Positions 18,301 through 26,394 of a stretch of 64,000 nt of DNA are shown piece by piece. The stretch is taken from positions 2,046,001 to 2,110,000 of the forward strand of contig OZ251218.1 of the NCBI GenBank assembly GCA_965240365.1. The letters run 5' to 3'. The translations under genes were made by a program, and so were the position numbers. The notes below the pieces were generated by a model. That model was not told the DNA's origin. It did no database searches and saw nothing but the letters and a program-made list of their open reading frames with translations. Within the stretch, counting starts at the first letter, position 1; each line of letters opens with the position of its first letter. This DNA is from G965240365 sp965240365. Lineage in GTDB: Bacteria > Pseudomonadota > Gammaproteobacteria > Eutrophobiales > Eutrophobiaceae.

Positions 18301-19096
18301 CGTGGTGTTGGTGGTGTTGAACGTGGCCGCCGGTGTGGCCACCGATAAAGCCGGTAACGGCAATACAGCGGCAGCCCGCACCGTCCGCGTCGACAACACC
18401 CCGCCGACGGCGACCATCAACGCGCCCGGTGCCCACAACGGCAGCGCCTTCACCGCCACCTTCACCTTCAGCAGGCCGGTTATGCTCGACTGCTGCATAA
18501 ACTATGCCCAAGGGGACTTAGCCCTCACCTTCATCTTCAGCAAGCCGGTCACCGGCTTCAATGCGGTCGGCGTCATTAACGTCACCGGCGCCAGAATCTT
18601 AAGTTTCAGCGGCGCCGGCGCCACGTACACCGCCACCATCCGGCCCAACGACATAGTAGGCGAAGATGACAACGCCGACATCCAATACTTCGCCAACGTG
18701 GCGCTGAACGTGGCCGGGGGCGCTGTGGCCAACGATACCACGGCCATCGTCCGCTTCGACGGAATCAGACCGACGGTCAACATAGCGGTGCCCGCCACCC
18801 ACAATGGCAGTGCCTTTGACACCACGTTCACCTTCAGCGAGACCGTGACCGGCTTTACGGCCGACGATATCGGCGTGCGAGGCGGCTCGGTCAGCAACCT
18901 CACGGGCACGGGCCGCCTCTACACCGCCACCATCACCCCTACAGATGGCGATACCTATGTGAGGCTGTGGCTAAACGCCAGTAGTGTCGAGGATGTCGCT
19001 GGCAACGGCAATTCGGCGACGGGTCGGACCATCCCCGCCGACACCGGCTCGCCGACACCGGTCGGACCATCCATCCCCGCCGACACCGCACCGTGA
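15356..19096 (+). CDS. Secreted multidomain glycoside hydrolase (GH29-like TIM barrel with carbohydrate-binding and Ig-like repeats)
   Basis: Extracellular or periplasmic polysaccharide enzyme, 1246 aa. Order of parts: signal peptide (1-41, ending VQAQ); a carbohydrate-binding beta-sandwich (about 75-190); an alpha-L-fucosidase-like barrel (about 200-525) with the probable nucleophile region GGWFFDDGSQYY near residue 375; three nearly identical 128-residue beta-rich modules (533-916) each starting MVNNTDSAITYSGNWTHQAS; then three Ig-like modules of the kind with FTATFTF...VTGFTASDIGVTGG (about 920-1230). The C-terminus GRTIPADTGSP... is abnormal and the next Ig module continues in another frame at 19093-19326, so the end is probably frameshifted. 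ATG 15377 is a possible shorter start. The barrel is distant from classical GH29, so the exact family is uncertain. Context with TonB receptor and GH29 fucosidase supports a fucosylated glycan substrate. Confidence 0.75.
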   Translation: MIREPITMLTTTKRFLSNACAAAAVFTLAAALWHVPKVQAQTPSQLKQLTTWYTAMDGSDGTVELLSDQISYLLAGHATRGGAGLSEHFIEHEELKGTYARGWRNSGQSFTWNVTSANAETYHIYLLMNGRQNVEVQVQVGSSTNTVKHTFTANGWGRHSIGSVAIPKGTSTFTLKSNTASHGEMWLKSIELKPDSAKAAIDRAIADAHSKSDWIKGKVGAMFQWGPWGGYSDGRSASFPSVYADFDYIAFAQTMSDMRVDYVIWSTSWWQYWFPAPIAAIDAVQTGITTSSHGSQDYLRKLIDALKAKNIKLFLYYHSGHSAHKDAHNTVWWSNFWKAPQAGHYARKEGAINRWMNITAEIGNRYGEDLGGWFFDDGSQYYPAPFHLVNRALRAGNPNRYVNFNEWVDAQGPTITEYADTSFGNGVADGASFDRFIDRATGKFNSGPWSGVYSHFMQTVNGPGAWGILGGRTTAIPVQTTEATFTSEMTRARTLNKALSYNFLMWADGSMPQTGIDRFKNAKTIADTTASSMVNNTDSAITYSGNWTHQASPNRSWAYKKDASYTNTNGASFEYTFTGTGIDFISEKHSAQGDVEIFINNVSKGIVSANQNTGRLTQHVLYRIRGLSPGSHTIKVVNRSSQYMIVDALRVITWATPRYDMVNNTDSAITYSGNWTHQASPNRSWAYERDASYTNTSGASFEYTFTGTGIDFISEKHSAQGNVEIFIDNVSKGIVSANQNTGRLTQHVLYRIRGLSPGSHTIKVVNRSSQYMIVDALRVLTWATPLHDMVNNTDSAITYSGNWTHQASPNRSWAYEKDASYTNTSGASFEYTFTGTGIDFISEKHSAQGDVEIFIDNVSKGIVSANQRTGRLTQHVLYRIRGLSSGSHTIKVINRSSQWMVVDALRVITGGVPHHDTVAPQPAISAPDDHGGGSFTATFTFDERVTGFTASDIGVTGGTAGNFTGSGATYTATITPTQTSTNVVLVVLNVAAGVATDKAGNGNTAAARTVRVDNTPPTATINAPGAHNGSAFTATFTFSRPVMLDCCINYAQGDLALTFIFSKPVTGFNAVGVINVTGARILSFSGAGATYTATIRPNDIVGEDDNADIQYFANVALNVAGGAVANDTTAIVRFDGIRPTVNIAVPATHNGSAFDTTFTFSETVTGFTADDIGVRGGSVSNLTGTGRLYTATITPTDGDTYVRLWLNASSVEDVAGNGNSATGRTIPADTGSPTPVGPSIPADTAP
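16952..18103. repeat. Three tandem 384-bp coding repeats
   Basis: Copies start at 16952, 17336 and 17720, exactly 384 bp apart (128 codons). They differ at only scattered positions (for example Lys/Arg/Lys in the YKKD/YERD/YEKD tetrapeptide), indicating recent duplication or gene conversion. Confidence 0.93.
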
Positions 19097-19326
19097 CCGG
19101 TTTTGTGGCCGATGATATCGGCGTGACCGACGGCACCACGGCCAGCGCCTTCAGCGGCAACGGCGCCACCTGCACCGCCCGCCGGAGTGAGCGCGGCGAT
19201 CTCGCCCTAGCGCCCAAAGACGTGTACGCGGGCTTTTTGAGCGATGACACGAACGGCGCGATCGCCTGGACCTCGCCCGACAGCGCCTGCACGGCGCCGG
19301 CGAAGGACTTTTCGCAATGTCTGTAG
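19093..19326 (+). pseudogene. Out-of-frame remnant of a further Ig-like module of the glycosidase
   Basis: Reads TGFVADDIGVTDGTTASAFSGNGATCTA, clearly the same Ig-like module as in the preceding gene, but shifted relative to it. A short repeated stretch (ATCCCCGCCGACACCG twice, at 19031 and 19073) marks the junction and suggests replication slippage or recombination. It then runs into unrelated sequence ending DFSQCL. Confidence 0.65.
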
Positions 19327-19405
19327 CCACCCTTTGGGCATAAAGCGAAGGGTAGGCCGGTGGATGTGTCCGATTCAACCTGATTTAACGTCCTTGATAT
19401 AAATC

Positions 19406-21175
19406 ATGTCCTATTCATATCTCGAAACCTTTCCACCCAAACCACCGGGCCGAGACTACCTCTACCAGCCTTTTACCGTCGATCAATGGAATAAAAGCAG
19501 TTTTGCCGGCAAGCAACAAATTAAATGGTTTAAAGATGCGCGCTACGGAATGTTTATTCACTTTGGCCTTTCTTCCTATAAAAATGCTGATCTGTCCTGG
19601 GGTGTGTGCTACACGCGCAAGGCGCCGGATTTTGGCCATGGTCCCTATCCGGATGAAGAGTGGAAAAAATGGCGCGATGAATTTCAATTTAAGCGTTTTT
19701 CTGCGGATCGCTGGGTAGAGATCGCAAAACGAGCTGGGTTCAAGTACCTGGTCGTCATAACCAAACACCACGATGGCTTTCACATGTGGGATACGGCGGA
19801 GTCTGAGTTCAAAATTACCAACACCCCCTTTGGCCGGGATTTCGTCGAGGAAATTGTCGCCGCCTGCCACAGGCAAAAAATGCCGGTCGGGCTCTATTAC
19901 TCGCAGCGAGACTGGCATCACCCGGATTATATGCCCGTCGACCCGAAAAAAATTGAACCACAAACCAGTGTTCACTGGACACTCAAGCCCGGTGTCGATA
20001 GCCCGATGGGCGATGAGCACTGGAAGTATCTGCAATACCAGGAAAAAGCCGTGCGCGAGCTGTGTACCCGCTACGGGAAAATAGATCTGTTTTGGTGGGA
20101 TGCGCTCTGGTGGGGCGGCATGTTCAGCGCCGATATGTGGGAGGGTGAGCGAATCAACCGCATGATCCGCACACTGCAACCCGACATTATTATCAATAAC
20201 CGTTGCTCTATCCCGGGTGATTTTGACACGCCCGAAAAGCGCCTGGGCGCGTTTCAAAATTGGCGCCCATGGGAATCCTGCGTCTGTTTGTCCGATACCT
20301 GGAGCTACAGCGGCACACCCGTCAAACCACTAAGAGAGCTGGTTGCCATGTTGACCATGGCGATTTGTGGCGACGGCAATTTGCTGGTTTCATGGGGGCC
20401 GAAATGGAGCGGCAGTTTCGATCAACTCGAAGTAGCGGCGCTGGAAGAAATGGGTGACTGGATTGAGCGCCACGAGCGGGCCATTTTTGCCACCCGTGGC
20501 GGCCCCTGGAAGCCCGGCGCCTGGGGCGGCGCCGTGTACCGCGGCGCAAAAGTGTATTTGCACATCATTCGCCTCGACGGCGAGGCGCTCGAATTACCGG
20601 CGTTGCCGGGCTTGAGGGTGTTATCGGCCCGTTTGTTTGCAACAAATATCCCGGTGCAAATAATGAGCATTGACAATAAAATCAGGCTACATATTCCGGT
20701 AGACAGGCAACTTGAGCCCAGCACGGTCGTGGAACTGGCGTTGAGCGGAGATGCCGAAACCATTGAGCCCGTCGATAGCTGTGAGCCTTCCCCCTTTATG
20801 GATATTTGCGCTTATGGATACCCATATAAGGGGGAACTGACAATAAGCACAGGCCCGGTTGACAAAGGCAGGCAGGGCGCCGAAAGCCGGCCCTGGATCA
20901 AGCTGGACTTCGGCAGGGAAATAAAGTTGACCGCCGTTGTGCTGGGCCTGGAAGAAACCACTAAAGAGCAGGATATTTACCTTTATACTTCGCGCGATGG
21001 TGAAACATGGACAGATTGGGGCAAGGTCGATTGCGATCGCGGCGAAATTGAAATTACCGACTACGAAGCAGGCGCATGGATACCCGGCAACAAGGTCCGG
21101 TACGTCAAGCTTCATTCCCGCTCAAGTCGGGCCAATGACCTGAAACTGCTTAACTTCCGCTGCTTTTCCCGATAG
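19406..21175 (+). CDS. Alpha-L-fucosidase, GH29
   Basis: Retaining exo-fucosidase releasing L-fucose, 589 aa. No signal peptide is apparent, so it is probably cytoplasmic and acts on imported oligosaccharides. Hallmarks: WFKDARYGMFIHFGLSSY, KYLVVITKHHDGFHMWDTAES, GLYYSQRDWHHPDY, and the nucleophile Asp in KIDLFWWDALWW (about residue 231). A C-terminal F5/8-type-C-like sandwich follows (about 470-589, with KLDFGREIKLTAVVLGLEE and YVKLHSRSS). It is followed 38 bases later by the symporter gene, in the same operon as the TonB receptor. Confidence 0.92.
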   Translation: MSYSYLETFPPKPPGRDYLYQPFTVDQWNKSSFAGKQQIKWFKDARYGMFIHFGLSSYKNADLSWGVCYTRKAPDFGHGPYPDEEWKKWRDEFQFKRFSADRWVEIAKRAGFKYLVVITKHHDGFHMWDTAESEFKITNTPFGRDFVEEIVAACHRQKMPVGLYYSQRDWHHPDYMPVDPKKIEPQTSVHWTLKPGVDSPMGDEHWKYLQYQEKAVRELCTRYGKIDLFWWDALWWGGMFSADMWEGERINRMIRTLQPDIIINNRCSIPGDFDTPEKRLGAFQNWRPWESCVCLSDTWSYSGTPVKPLRELVAMLTMAICGDGNLLVSWGPKWSGSFDQLEVAALEEMGDWIERHERAIFATRGGPWKPGAWGGAVYRGAKVYLHIIRLDGEALELPALPGLRVLSARLFATNIPVQIMSIDNKIRLHIPVDRQLEPSTVVELALSGDAETIEPVDSCEPSPFMDICAYGYPYKGELTISTGPVDKGRQGAESRPWIKLDFGREIKLTAVVLGLEETTKEQDIYLYTSRDGETWTDWGKVDCDRGEIEITDYEAGAWIPGNKVRYVKLHSRSSRANDLKLLNFRCFSR

Positions 21176-21213
21176 CCGCCCGTCGCCTGAAAGTCATTTG
21201 CACATACCCGGTT

Positions 21214-22653
21214 ATGACCTCGGAGAGCGACAAAAATACGCCGGTAAATACCTGCTCTTTTTGGGATATTTGCGGATATTCCCTCGGCGAAGGGGCGAAC
21301 TCTCTGGTGATGAACAGCATTGCCACCTTTGCCATGCTCTACTACACCCAGGCCCTGGGATTGAGCCCGGTTTATGCCGGCATTGCCATGTCGGTTGCGG
21401 TGCTTTGGGATGCCCTGTCCGACCCCATCATGGGCTTTATTACCGATAATACACGCGGCCGTTATGGCCGCCGTCACCCTTATATACTGGTCGGCGGCCT
21501 GTGCATGGCCGGATTGCTCTATGCCGTGTGGGCCGTTCCTTCCTTTGTTCAAACCTCGGAAATGCGCATATTTACTTATCTGATCGCGATGAACATATTA
21601 TTACGCACCGCGTTGACCGTGTTCTTTGTGCCTTATTGCGCCGTTGGCTTTGAAATGACAACAGACTATGAAGGTCGATCGCGTATTCAGGGAACGCGGC
21701 AGATTTTTAACATGGCCGCCAACTTTTTGGGGCCAGCGCTGGCCTGGGCGTTGTTTTTTCCGGAGATAGCGACCGGAAAGAAAGCCACCGACGACCCGGC
21801 GAACTACATGCAGATGGGCGCGCTCTTTGCCATCGCCATTGTTGTCTTAACGCTGCTAACCGTGCTTTTTACCTACAGGTATCGCACTAATGCGCCTGTT
21901 CGGAACCGAGCCCAAAAACCGCGCCCCGACTTTAAGGATTTTTTTAACGTCAACAAAGAAATTTTTTTTAACAAGCACGCGCGCTGGGTTTACCTGTTCG
22001 CTTTTTTGGCGGTGCTCAACATGGTGATCGTGAGTTCGTTGCTACCTTTCTTTTACCTGTACTTTATGAAGATCGATGGCGGGCAGATTTCAATCGCGCA
22101 AATTGCTACGGTGATCGGCAGCGCAACGGGCGGACTGCTCGCAACCCGCATGCCCCGCTGGTTTGAAAAAAAAGGCGCCATTCTGATCGCTTGTGGTGTG
22201 AGTATCGCAGGCAACCTGATTGTCGCCCTGTTTTTTCTGCCGGGATGGATGGCGCCAGAACAAACCACGGGCTTTGTATTTTTCGTAATCATGAACGGCG
22301 TCTACTGGCTGGGATCCGGGATTATGATCCCCACGGCCGTGGCTATGATTGCCGATATTGCCGAGATCGACAAATACAAAACGGGTGAACTCAAAGACGG
22401 CTCTTATTCCGCGTTCTACAGCTTTGTGTTTAAGTCAGCCATATCCTTTGCCTTGCTGGTTTCCGGGCTGCTGTTAGGCGCGATCGGGTTCGATTCCGGC
22501 GCTGAGGAACACACAGAGCAGGTAATCTGGAACCTGGGCGCAACCATGTTGCTGGCAGGCCCGATCATTTGCCTGATCGCCGCCTTTACCATGACACGGT
22601 ACAAAGTGAGCAAGGCGTTTCTCGACACCCTGAGAAATTTGCCTGATAATTAG
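21214..22653 (+). CDS. MFS transporter of the GPH sugar:cation symporter family
   Basis: Inner-membrane sugar importer with about 12 hydrophobic segments, 479 aa. The GPH/MelB pattern is clear: DALSDPIMGFITDNTRGRYG then RRHPYILVGG between helices 2 and 3, and EIDKYKTGELKDGSYSAFYSF near the end, where GPH carriers have their second conserved loop. In this operon it most likely carries L-fucose or a short fuco-oligosaccharide. Last gene of the GC-rich part of the island; the following genes differ in base composition. Confidence 0.87.
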   Translation: MTSESDKNTPVNTCSFWDICGYSLGEGANSLVMNSIATFAMLYYTQALGLSPVYAGIAMSVAVLWDALSDPIMGFITDNTRGRYGRRHPYILVGGLCMAGLLYAVWAVPSFVQTSEMRIFTYLIAMNILLRTALTVFFVPYCAVGFEMTTDYEGRSRIQGTRQIFNMAANFLGPALAWALFFPEIATGKKATDDPANYMQMGALFAIAIVVLTLLTVLFTYRYRTNAPVRNRAQKPRPDFKDFFNVNKEIFFNKHARWVYLFAFLAVLNMVIVSSLLPFFYLYFMKIDGGQISIAQIATVIGSATGGLLATRMPRWFEKKGAILIACGVSIAGNLIVALFFLPGWMAPEQTTGFVFFVIMNGVYWLGSGIMIPTAVAMIADIAEIDKYKTGELKDGSYSAFYSFVFKSAISFALLVSGLLLGAIGFDSGAEEHTEQVIWNLGATMLLAGPIICLIAAFTMTRYKVSKAFLDTLRNLPDN

Positions 22654-22733
22654 CGCGCGAACGCGGCGTCCGCGAACGCGACGCTCAAAACCGGTGGCCG
22701 CAATAAAACAGGGCGATCATTGAGAGAAATCTA

Positions 22734-23063
22734 ATGGAACGTATGGCAATGATAATCGGGCTTAAGCCTGAGAAAAAAGAAGAATATCTTACGCTACATA
22801 GCAATGCGTGGCCTGAAATTTTAGAACAGCTTACCAAGGCAAATATACGCAATTATTCTATTTTCTTAAAAGAGCCTGAAAATCTTCTTTTTGGCTATTG
22901 GGAATATCATGGCGAAGATTTTGCAAAAGATGCGGCAAAAATAGCGGAACATCCCAAAACGCAAGAGTGGTGGGCTTTGACAGACCCCTGCCAAACTCCT
23001 CTTGATACGCGCAAAGAGGGCGAATGGTGGGCGATGATGCGGGAGGTTTTCCACCATGAGTGA
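22734..23063 (+). CDS. L-rhamnose/L-fucose mutarotase family protein (DUF718)
   Basis: Small cytoplasmic mutarotase interconverting the sugar anomers, 109 aa, of the RhaM/DUF718 fold. It has the family pattern MIIGLKPEKKEEYLTLHSNAWPEI (start), NYSIFLKEPENLLFGYWEY and a final WWAMMREVFHHE. A GAGAGAAA site precedes ATG 22734. It opens the AT-richer block and is followed by the second dehydratase. Fucose is inferred from context; family members also act on rhamnose. Confidence 0.82.
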   Translation: MERMAMIIGLKPEKKEEYLTLHSNAWPEILEQLTKANIRNYSIFLKEPENLLFGYWEYHGEDFAKDAAKIAEHPKTQEWWALTDPCQTPLDTRKEGEWWAMMREVFHHE

Positions 23064-23100
23064 GGCTGCTCGAAAAGCCTTAGAGGCGTGATGGAAAATT

Positions 23101-24213
23101 TTGATGCGTCTTAAAACCCTCTCAATTCGCGCCTGCGCTATTAAAAGCGATGCCGCGTCAGACAAGCTTTTGCGCGGCGCAAAACGCGCAAGCGGCATGG
23201 AGTTTCTGGTTTATAGTCTTGAAACAGAATGTGGTGAACGGGCCGCTATGGTCGGTTTTGCAGGCGCAAGCGCGATTGGTTCGGCCCATCTCGCCGCGTC
23301 GCTCAAGCCTTTTTTTGAAGGGCGAGATGCGTATGATCGCGAGGCCTTATGGCATGATTTTCGCACACAAGATCGGTTTTGGAGCCATTTGCCGATTTAT
23401 CTTTACGGGCCGATAGACACGTGTCTTTGGCTCCTGGCGGCTCAAAAGGCGAATTTGCCGCTTTATAAATATATTGGCGCGGTGCGCGATGAACTCCCCG
23501 TTTATTTAAGCTCAATGTTCCATGAAAGCGGCGAACCTTATGTGAAAGAGGCTTTAGCGGTTCAAAAAGCCGGATTTGCCGCCTATAAATTGCATCCTCC
23601 TGGTCAATCACTCAAGGCCGATTTCGAAATTCATGATGCAGTGCGTGACGCGGTAGGGGAGACATATCAGCTGGCTTCAGATCCTGTTGCCTTCATGACG
23701 CTACCGGAAGCGCTTAATTATGGGCGTCATCTTGAGAAGCTCAATTTCGCCTGGTTTGAAGAGCCGATGCCTGATGAGAATTTTACGGCCTTAAGGGAAT
23801 TAACGGCTCGGCTCGACATCCCCATTTGGGGGACGGAAGTGATCGCAAAGCACCCCTATTCAGTTGCGGAAACCGTCTCAACCCGTGTGGTAGATGTGGT
23901 TCGTGCCGATGTGAGTTGGTCAGGCGGAATTACGGCGGTGCTTAAGACCGCGCATCTGGCGGAATCTTTTAATATGAATTGTGAAATTCATACAGCCATC
24001 CTTCATCCTTTAGAGATGGTTAATCTTCATGTCGCGGCGGCGATAAAAAATTGCACTTATCTTGAGCTTTTGTGCCCTCTGCCCGATTTTGCGTTTGGCT
24101 TAACGGAGCCGCTTCCCATCAAAAATGGTATAGCGCTCCTCCCTCAAGAGGCGGGGCTTGGCCGTAATCTTGATTGGGATTTAATCGAAAATTCCACCAT
24201 TTTGGAGATTTAA
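23101..24213 (+). CDS. Second enolase-superfamily sugar-acid dehydratase
   Basis: Mandelate racemase-type enzyme, 370 aa, clearly distinct from FucD. Metal ligands appear as Asp in ASDPVAFMT, Glu in WFEEPMPDENF and Glu in WGTEVIAKHP. The KxK position reads YKLHPPG (Lys-x-His) and a His occurs in CEIHTAILHP, as in dehydratases that use a His base. It probably dehydrates a sugar acid; whether it duplicates FucD or serves another acid (for example galactonate- or arabinonate-like) cannot be told. The start at 23101 gives MRLKTLSIRACAIKSD; the gene follows the mutarotase by 37 bases. Confidence 0.78.
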   Translation: MMRLKTLSIRACAIKSDAASDKLLRGAKRASGMEFLVYSLETECGERAAMVGFAGASAIGSAHLAASLKPFFEGRDAYDREALWHDFRTQDRFWSHLPIYLYGPIDTCLWLLAAQKANLPLYKYIGAVRDELPVYLSSMFHESGEPYVKEALAVQKAGFAAYKLHPPGQSLKADFEIHDAVRDAVGETYQLASDPVAFMTLPEALNYGRHLEKLNFAWFEEPMPDENFTALRELTARLDIPIWGTEVIAKHPYSVAETVSTRVVDVVRADVSWSGGITAVLKTAHLAESFNMNCEIHTAILHPLEMVNLHVAAAIKNCTYLELLCPLPDFAFGLTEPLPIKNGIALLPQEAGLGRNLDWDLIENSTILEI

Positions 24214-24700
24214 CCTATTTCTAATCTTTTTACGGCGGTTCGCGCCGAAACATCTGAATTGAGAGAAGAACTCATAGCATCCGTGGATAAAGCGGCGCGT
24301 TATTATGCGACTTTGAGTTTTGGCAGTTTCGCCGCAAGGATGCTGAAGGGGCCTCTCCACGAATGCCGAAATTGCCGAGATGATGGCTTCAGGGGCGCAT
24401 ATGACTCTCTTTACCACAGGGCGCGGCTCTGTTGTCGGCTCTGCGCTTGCTTCAGTTATCAAGATATGCGCTAATCCCGAGACATATAAAAATTTACGCG
24501 AGGATATGGATGTAAATGCGGGTCGTATCCTGGAAGGACATCCTTTGAGCGACATTTCAGATGAAATTTATAATCTTATTTTGAAAATCGCGAATGGCGC
24601 GCTCACAAAATCTGAAAATTCAGGCCATTCAGAATTCATTCTTATTTATAAGAGTTTTGAGCCTGTTGGGTCAGTCTGTTTGCCGGTAAGTATAGCTTAA
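24214..24700 (+). pseudogene. Decayed UxaA-family (altronate/galactarate dehydratase-like) gene
   Basis: The 3' part (24351-24700) encodes GLSTNAEIAEMMASGAHMTL followed by FTTGRGSVVGSALASVIKIC and DVNAGRILEG, the C-terminal UxaA/GarD signature, ending at TAA 24700. Upstream, a run of four G at 24348-24351 marks a +1 shift, and a TGA at 24344-24346 blocks the frame. Further upstream another open frame reads VDKAARYYATLSFGSFAARM, which may be the middle of the same gene after an internal deletion. The catalytic N-terminal region is missing, so no active enzyme is expected. Confidence 0.65.
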
Positions 24701-24715
24701 ATAGTGGAGAAAAAA

Positions 24716-25444
24716 ATGCTGTCATTAAATGGAAAAACCTGCCTGATTACCGCCGCAGGCCAGGGAATAGGCCGCGCAACGGCCGAAGCCTTTGTTCACC
24801 AGGGGGCTAAAGTTTGGGCGACCGATCTCAATTTTGACGCGGTCTCATCAATTGCAGGAGTGCTCGCGCGAAAGTTAGACGTAATGGACGGAAATGCGAT
24901 TGAAGCGATTGCACAAGAAACGGGCCCGATTGATGTGCTTTTTAACTGCGCGGGTTTTGTCCATGCGGGGAATATTCTGGAAGCATCGGAAGAGGATTGG
25001 GATTTTGCCTTTGACCTCAATGTGAAAGCGCAATATCGTATGATCCGCGCCTATTTGCCCATGATGCTTGATAAAGGCGCGGGGTCAATCATTAATATGT
25101 CATCTTTGGCCTCAAGCATGAAAGGTGTGCCAAATCGCTTTGTTTATTGCGCGTCAAAAGCCGCGGTGATCGGGCTGACAAAAGCGCTTGCGGCGGATTA
25201 TGTCGCGCGCAACATTCGCTCAAATGCCATATGCCCAGGCACTGTTGACAGCCCGTCACTGCATGAGCGCCTCAAAGCAACAGGCGATTATCAGAAGGCA
25301 ATGGAGGATTTCATCGCCCGCCAGCCAATGGGGCGCATAGGCAAGGCTGAAGAAATTGCGGCGCTCGCGACTTATCTTGCAAGCGATGAAAGCGCGTTTA
25401 TAACGGGACAAACATTCGCCATTGATGGCGGCTGGTCAAACTGA
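24716..25444 (+). CDS. SDR dehydrogenase, probable 2-keto-3-deoxy-L-fuconate 4-dehydrogenase
   Basis: NAD(P)-dependent short-chain dehydrogenase, 242 aa. Motifs: TAAGQGIGRATAEAF (cofactor), NCAGFVHAG (NAG-type), catalytic Ser in NMSSLASS and Tyr/Lys in YCASKAAV. The sequence resembles the BDH2-like branch that includes 2-keto-3-deoxy-L-fuconate dehydrogenase. Start ATG 24716 follows TGGAGA by six bases; GTG 24704 would include the ribosome-binding site itself. It lies next to the FAH-family hydrolase that would cleave its 2,4-diketo product. Confidence 0.82.
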   Translation: MLSLNGKTCLITAAGQGIGRATAEAFVHQGAKVWATDLNFDAVSSIAGVLARKLDVMDGNAIEAIAQETGPIDVLFNCAGFVHAGNILEASEEDWDFAFDLNVKAQYRMIRAYLPMMLDKGAGSIINMSSLASSMKGVPNRFVYCASKAAVIGLTKALAADYVARNIRSNAICPGTVDSPSLHERLKATGDYQKAMEDFIARQPMGRIGKAEEIAALATYLASDESAFITGQTFAIDGGWSN

Positions 25445-25457
25445 TTGAGGGGGAAAT

Positions 25458-26303
25458 ATGAAACTTTTAAGATATGGGCAAAATGGCGCTGAAAAGCCGG
25501 GGCTTTTAGATAGGGATGGGAAAATCCGTGATCTTTCCGCCCATGTGAGAGATATCGCCGGAGAGGCGCTCTTAGATGAAAATTTAGCAAAAATTGCGGC
25601 GTTAGATATGGATAATCTTCCTATTGTGGAAGGCTGTCCACGCCTTGGCGCTTGTGTGGGGTCTGTTGGCAAATTCGTTTGCATTGGCTTGAATTATGCG
25701 GATCATGCGGCGGAAAGCGGCCTTCCCTTACCTGAGGAACCTGTAATTTTCTTTAAGGCGACTTCCTCCATAATCGGGCCGAATGATGACGTTGAAATCC
25801 CGCGAAACTCCTGCAAAACCGATTGGGAAGTCGAGCTTGGCGTTGTTATTGGCAAAGAAGCAAAATATGTTTCTAAAGAGAATGCGCTTTCATATGTCGC
25901 AGGCTATTGTGTGATAAATGATCTTAGCGAGCGTGACTTTCAGCTTCATCGCTCAGGCCAATGGGTAAAAGGGAAATCAGCCGATACATTTGGCCCGATT
26001 GGCCCGTGGCTTGTGACGTGTGATGAAGTGAAAGATCCGCAAAATCTTGGGATGTATCTTGAGGTGAATGGGCGTCGCTATCAGGATGGATCAACAAAGA
26101 CCATGCATTTTGATGTAGCAACGATCATCTCGCATCTCTCTGAATTTATGTCGCTTCAGCCTGGTGACGTTATTTCAACAGGAACCCCTCCAGGTGTAGG
26201 ATTGGGGCAAAATCCTGAAACTTATCTCAAAGCGGGTGATGTTATGGAGCTTGGTATTGAAGGGCTTGGCATCCAAAAACAATATTTGAAAGCGAGCCAA
26301 TAA
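25458..26303 (+). CDS. FAH-family hydrolase, probable 2,4-diketo-3-deoxy-L-fuconate hydrolase
   Basis: Predicted to split 2,4-diketo-3-deoxy-L-fuconate into pyruvate and L-lactate, the last step of the pathway. 281 aa. Fumarylacetoacetase-fold metal ligands are the two Glu in DWEVELGVVIG and Asp in DLSERDFQ; other conserved pieces are CIGLNYADHAAESG, KSADTFGPIGPW and GDVISTGTPPGVGLG. AGGGGG precedes ATG 25458. It ends the AT-rich fucose block. Confidence 0.85.
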   Translation: MKLLRYGQNGAEKPGLLDRDGKIRDLSAHVRDIAGEALLDENLAKIAALDMDNLPIVEGCPRLGACVGSVGKFVCIGLNYADHAAESGLPLPEEPVIFFKATSSIIGPNDDVEIPRNSCKTDWEVELGVVIGKEAKYVSKENALSYVAGYCVINDLSERDFQLHRSGQWVKGKSADTFGPIGPWLVTCDEVKDPQNLGMYLEVNGRRYQDGSTKTMHFDVATIISHLSEFMSLQPGDVISTGTPPGVGLGQNPETYLKAGDVMELGIEGLGIQKQYLKASQ

Positions 26304-26394
26304 AGATAAAAAGAAGGCGATAATGCCCTGCTTTCAGTTTATTTCATTTTATCCCTGACGGTGTAATGAAGCGCCAAATATTCTGCCTATACTT

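Noticed and set aside
16259..18511. 750-aa open frame on the minus strand
   Set aside because: It is the antisense of the glycosidase gene; its length is created by the three 384-bp repeats, and it has no ribosome-binding site or recognisable domain.
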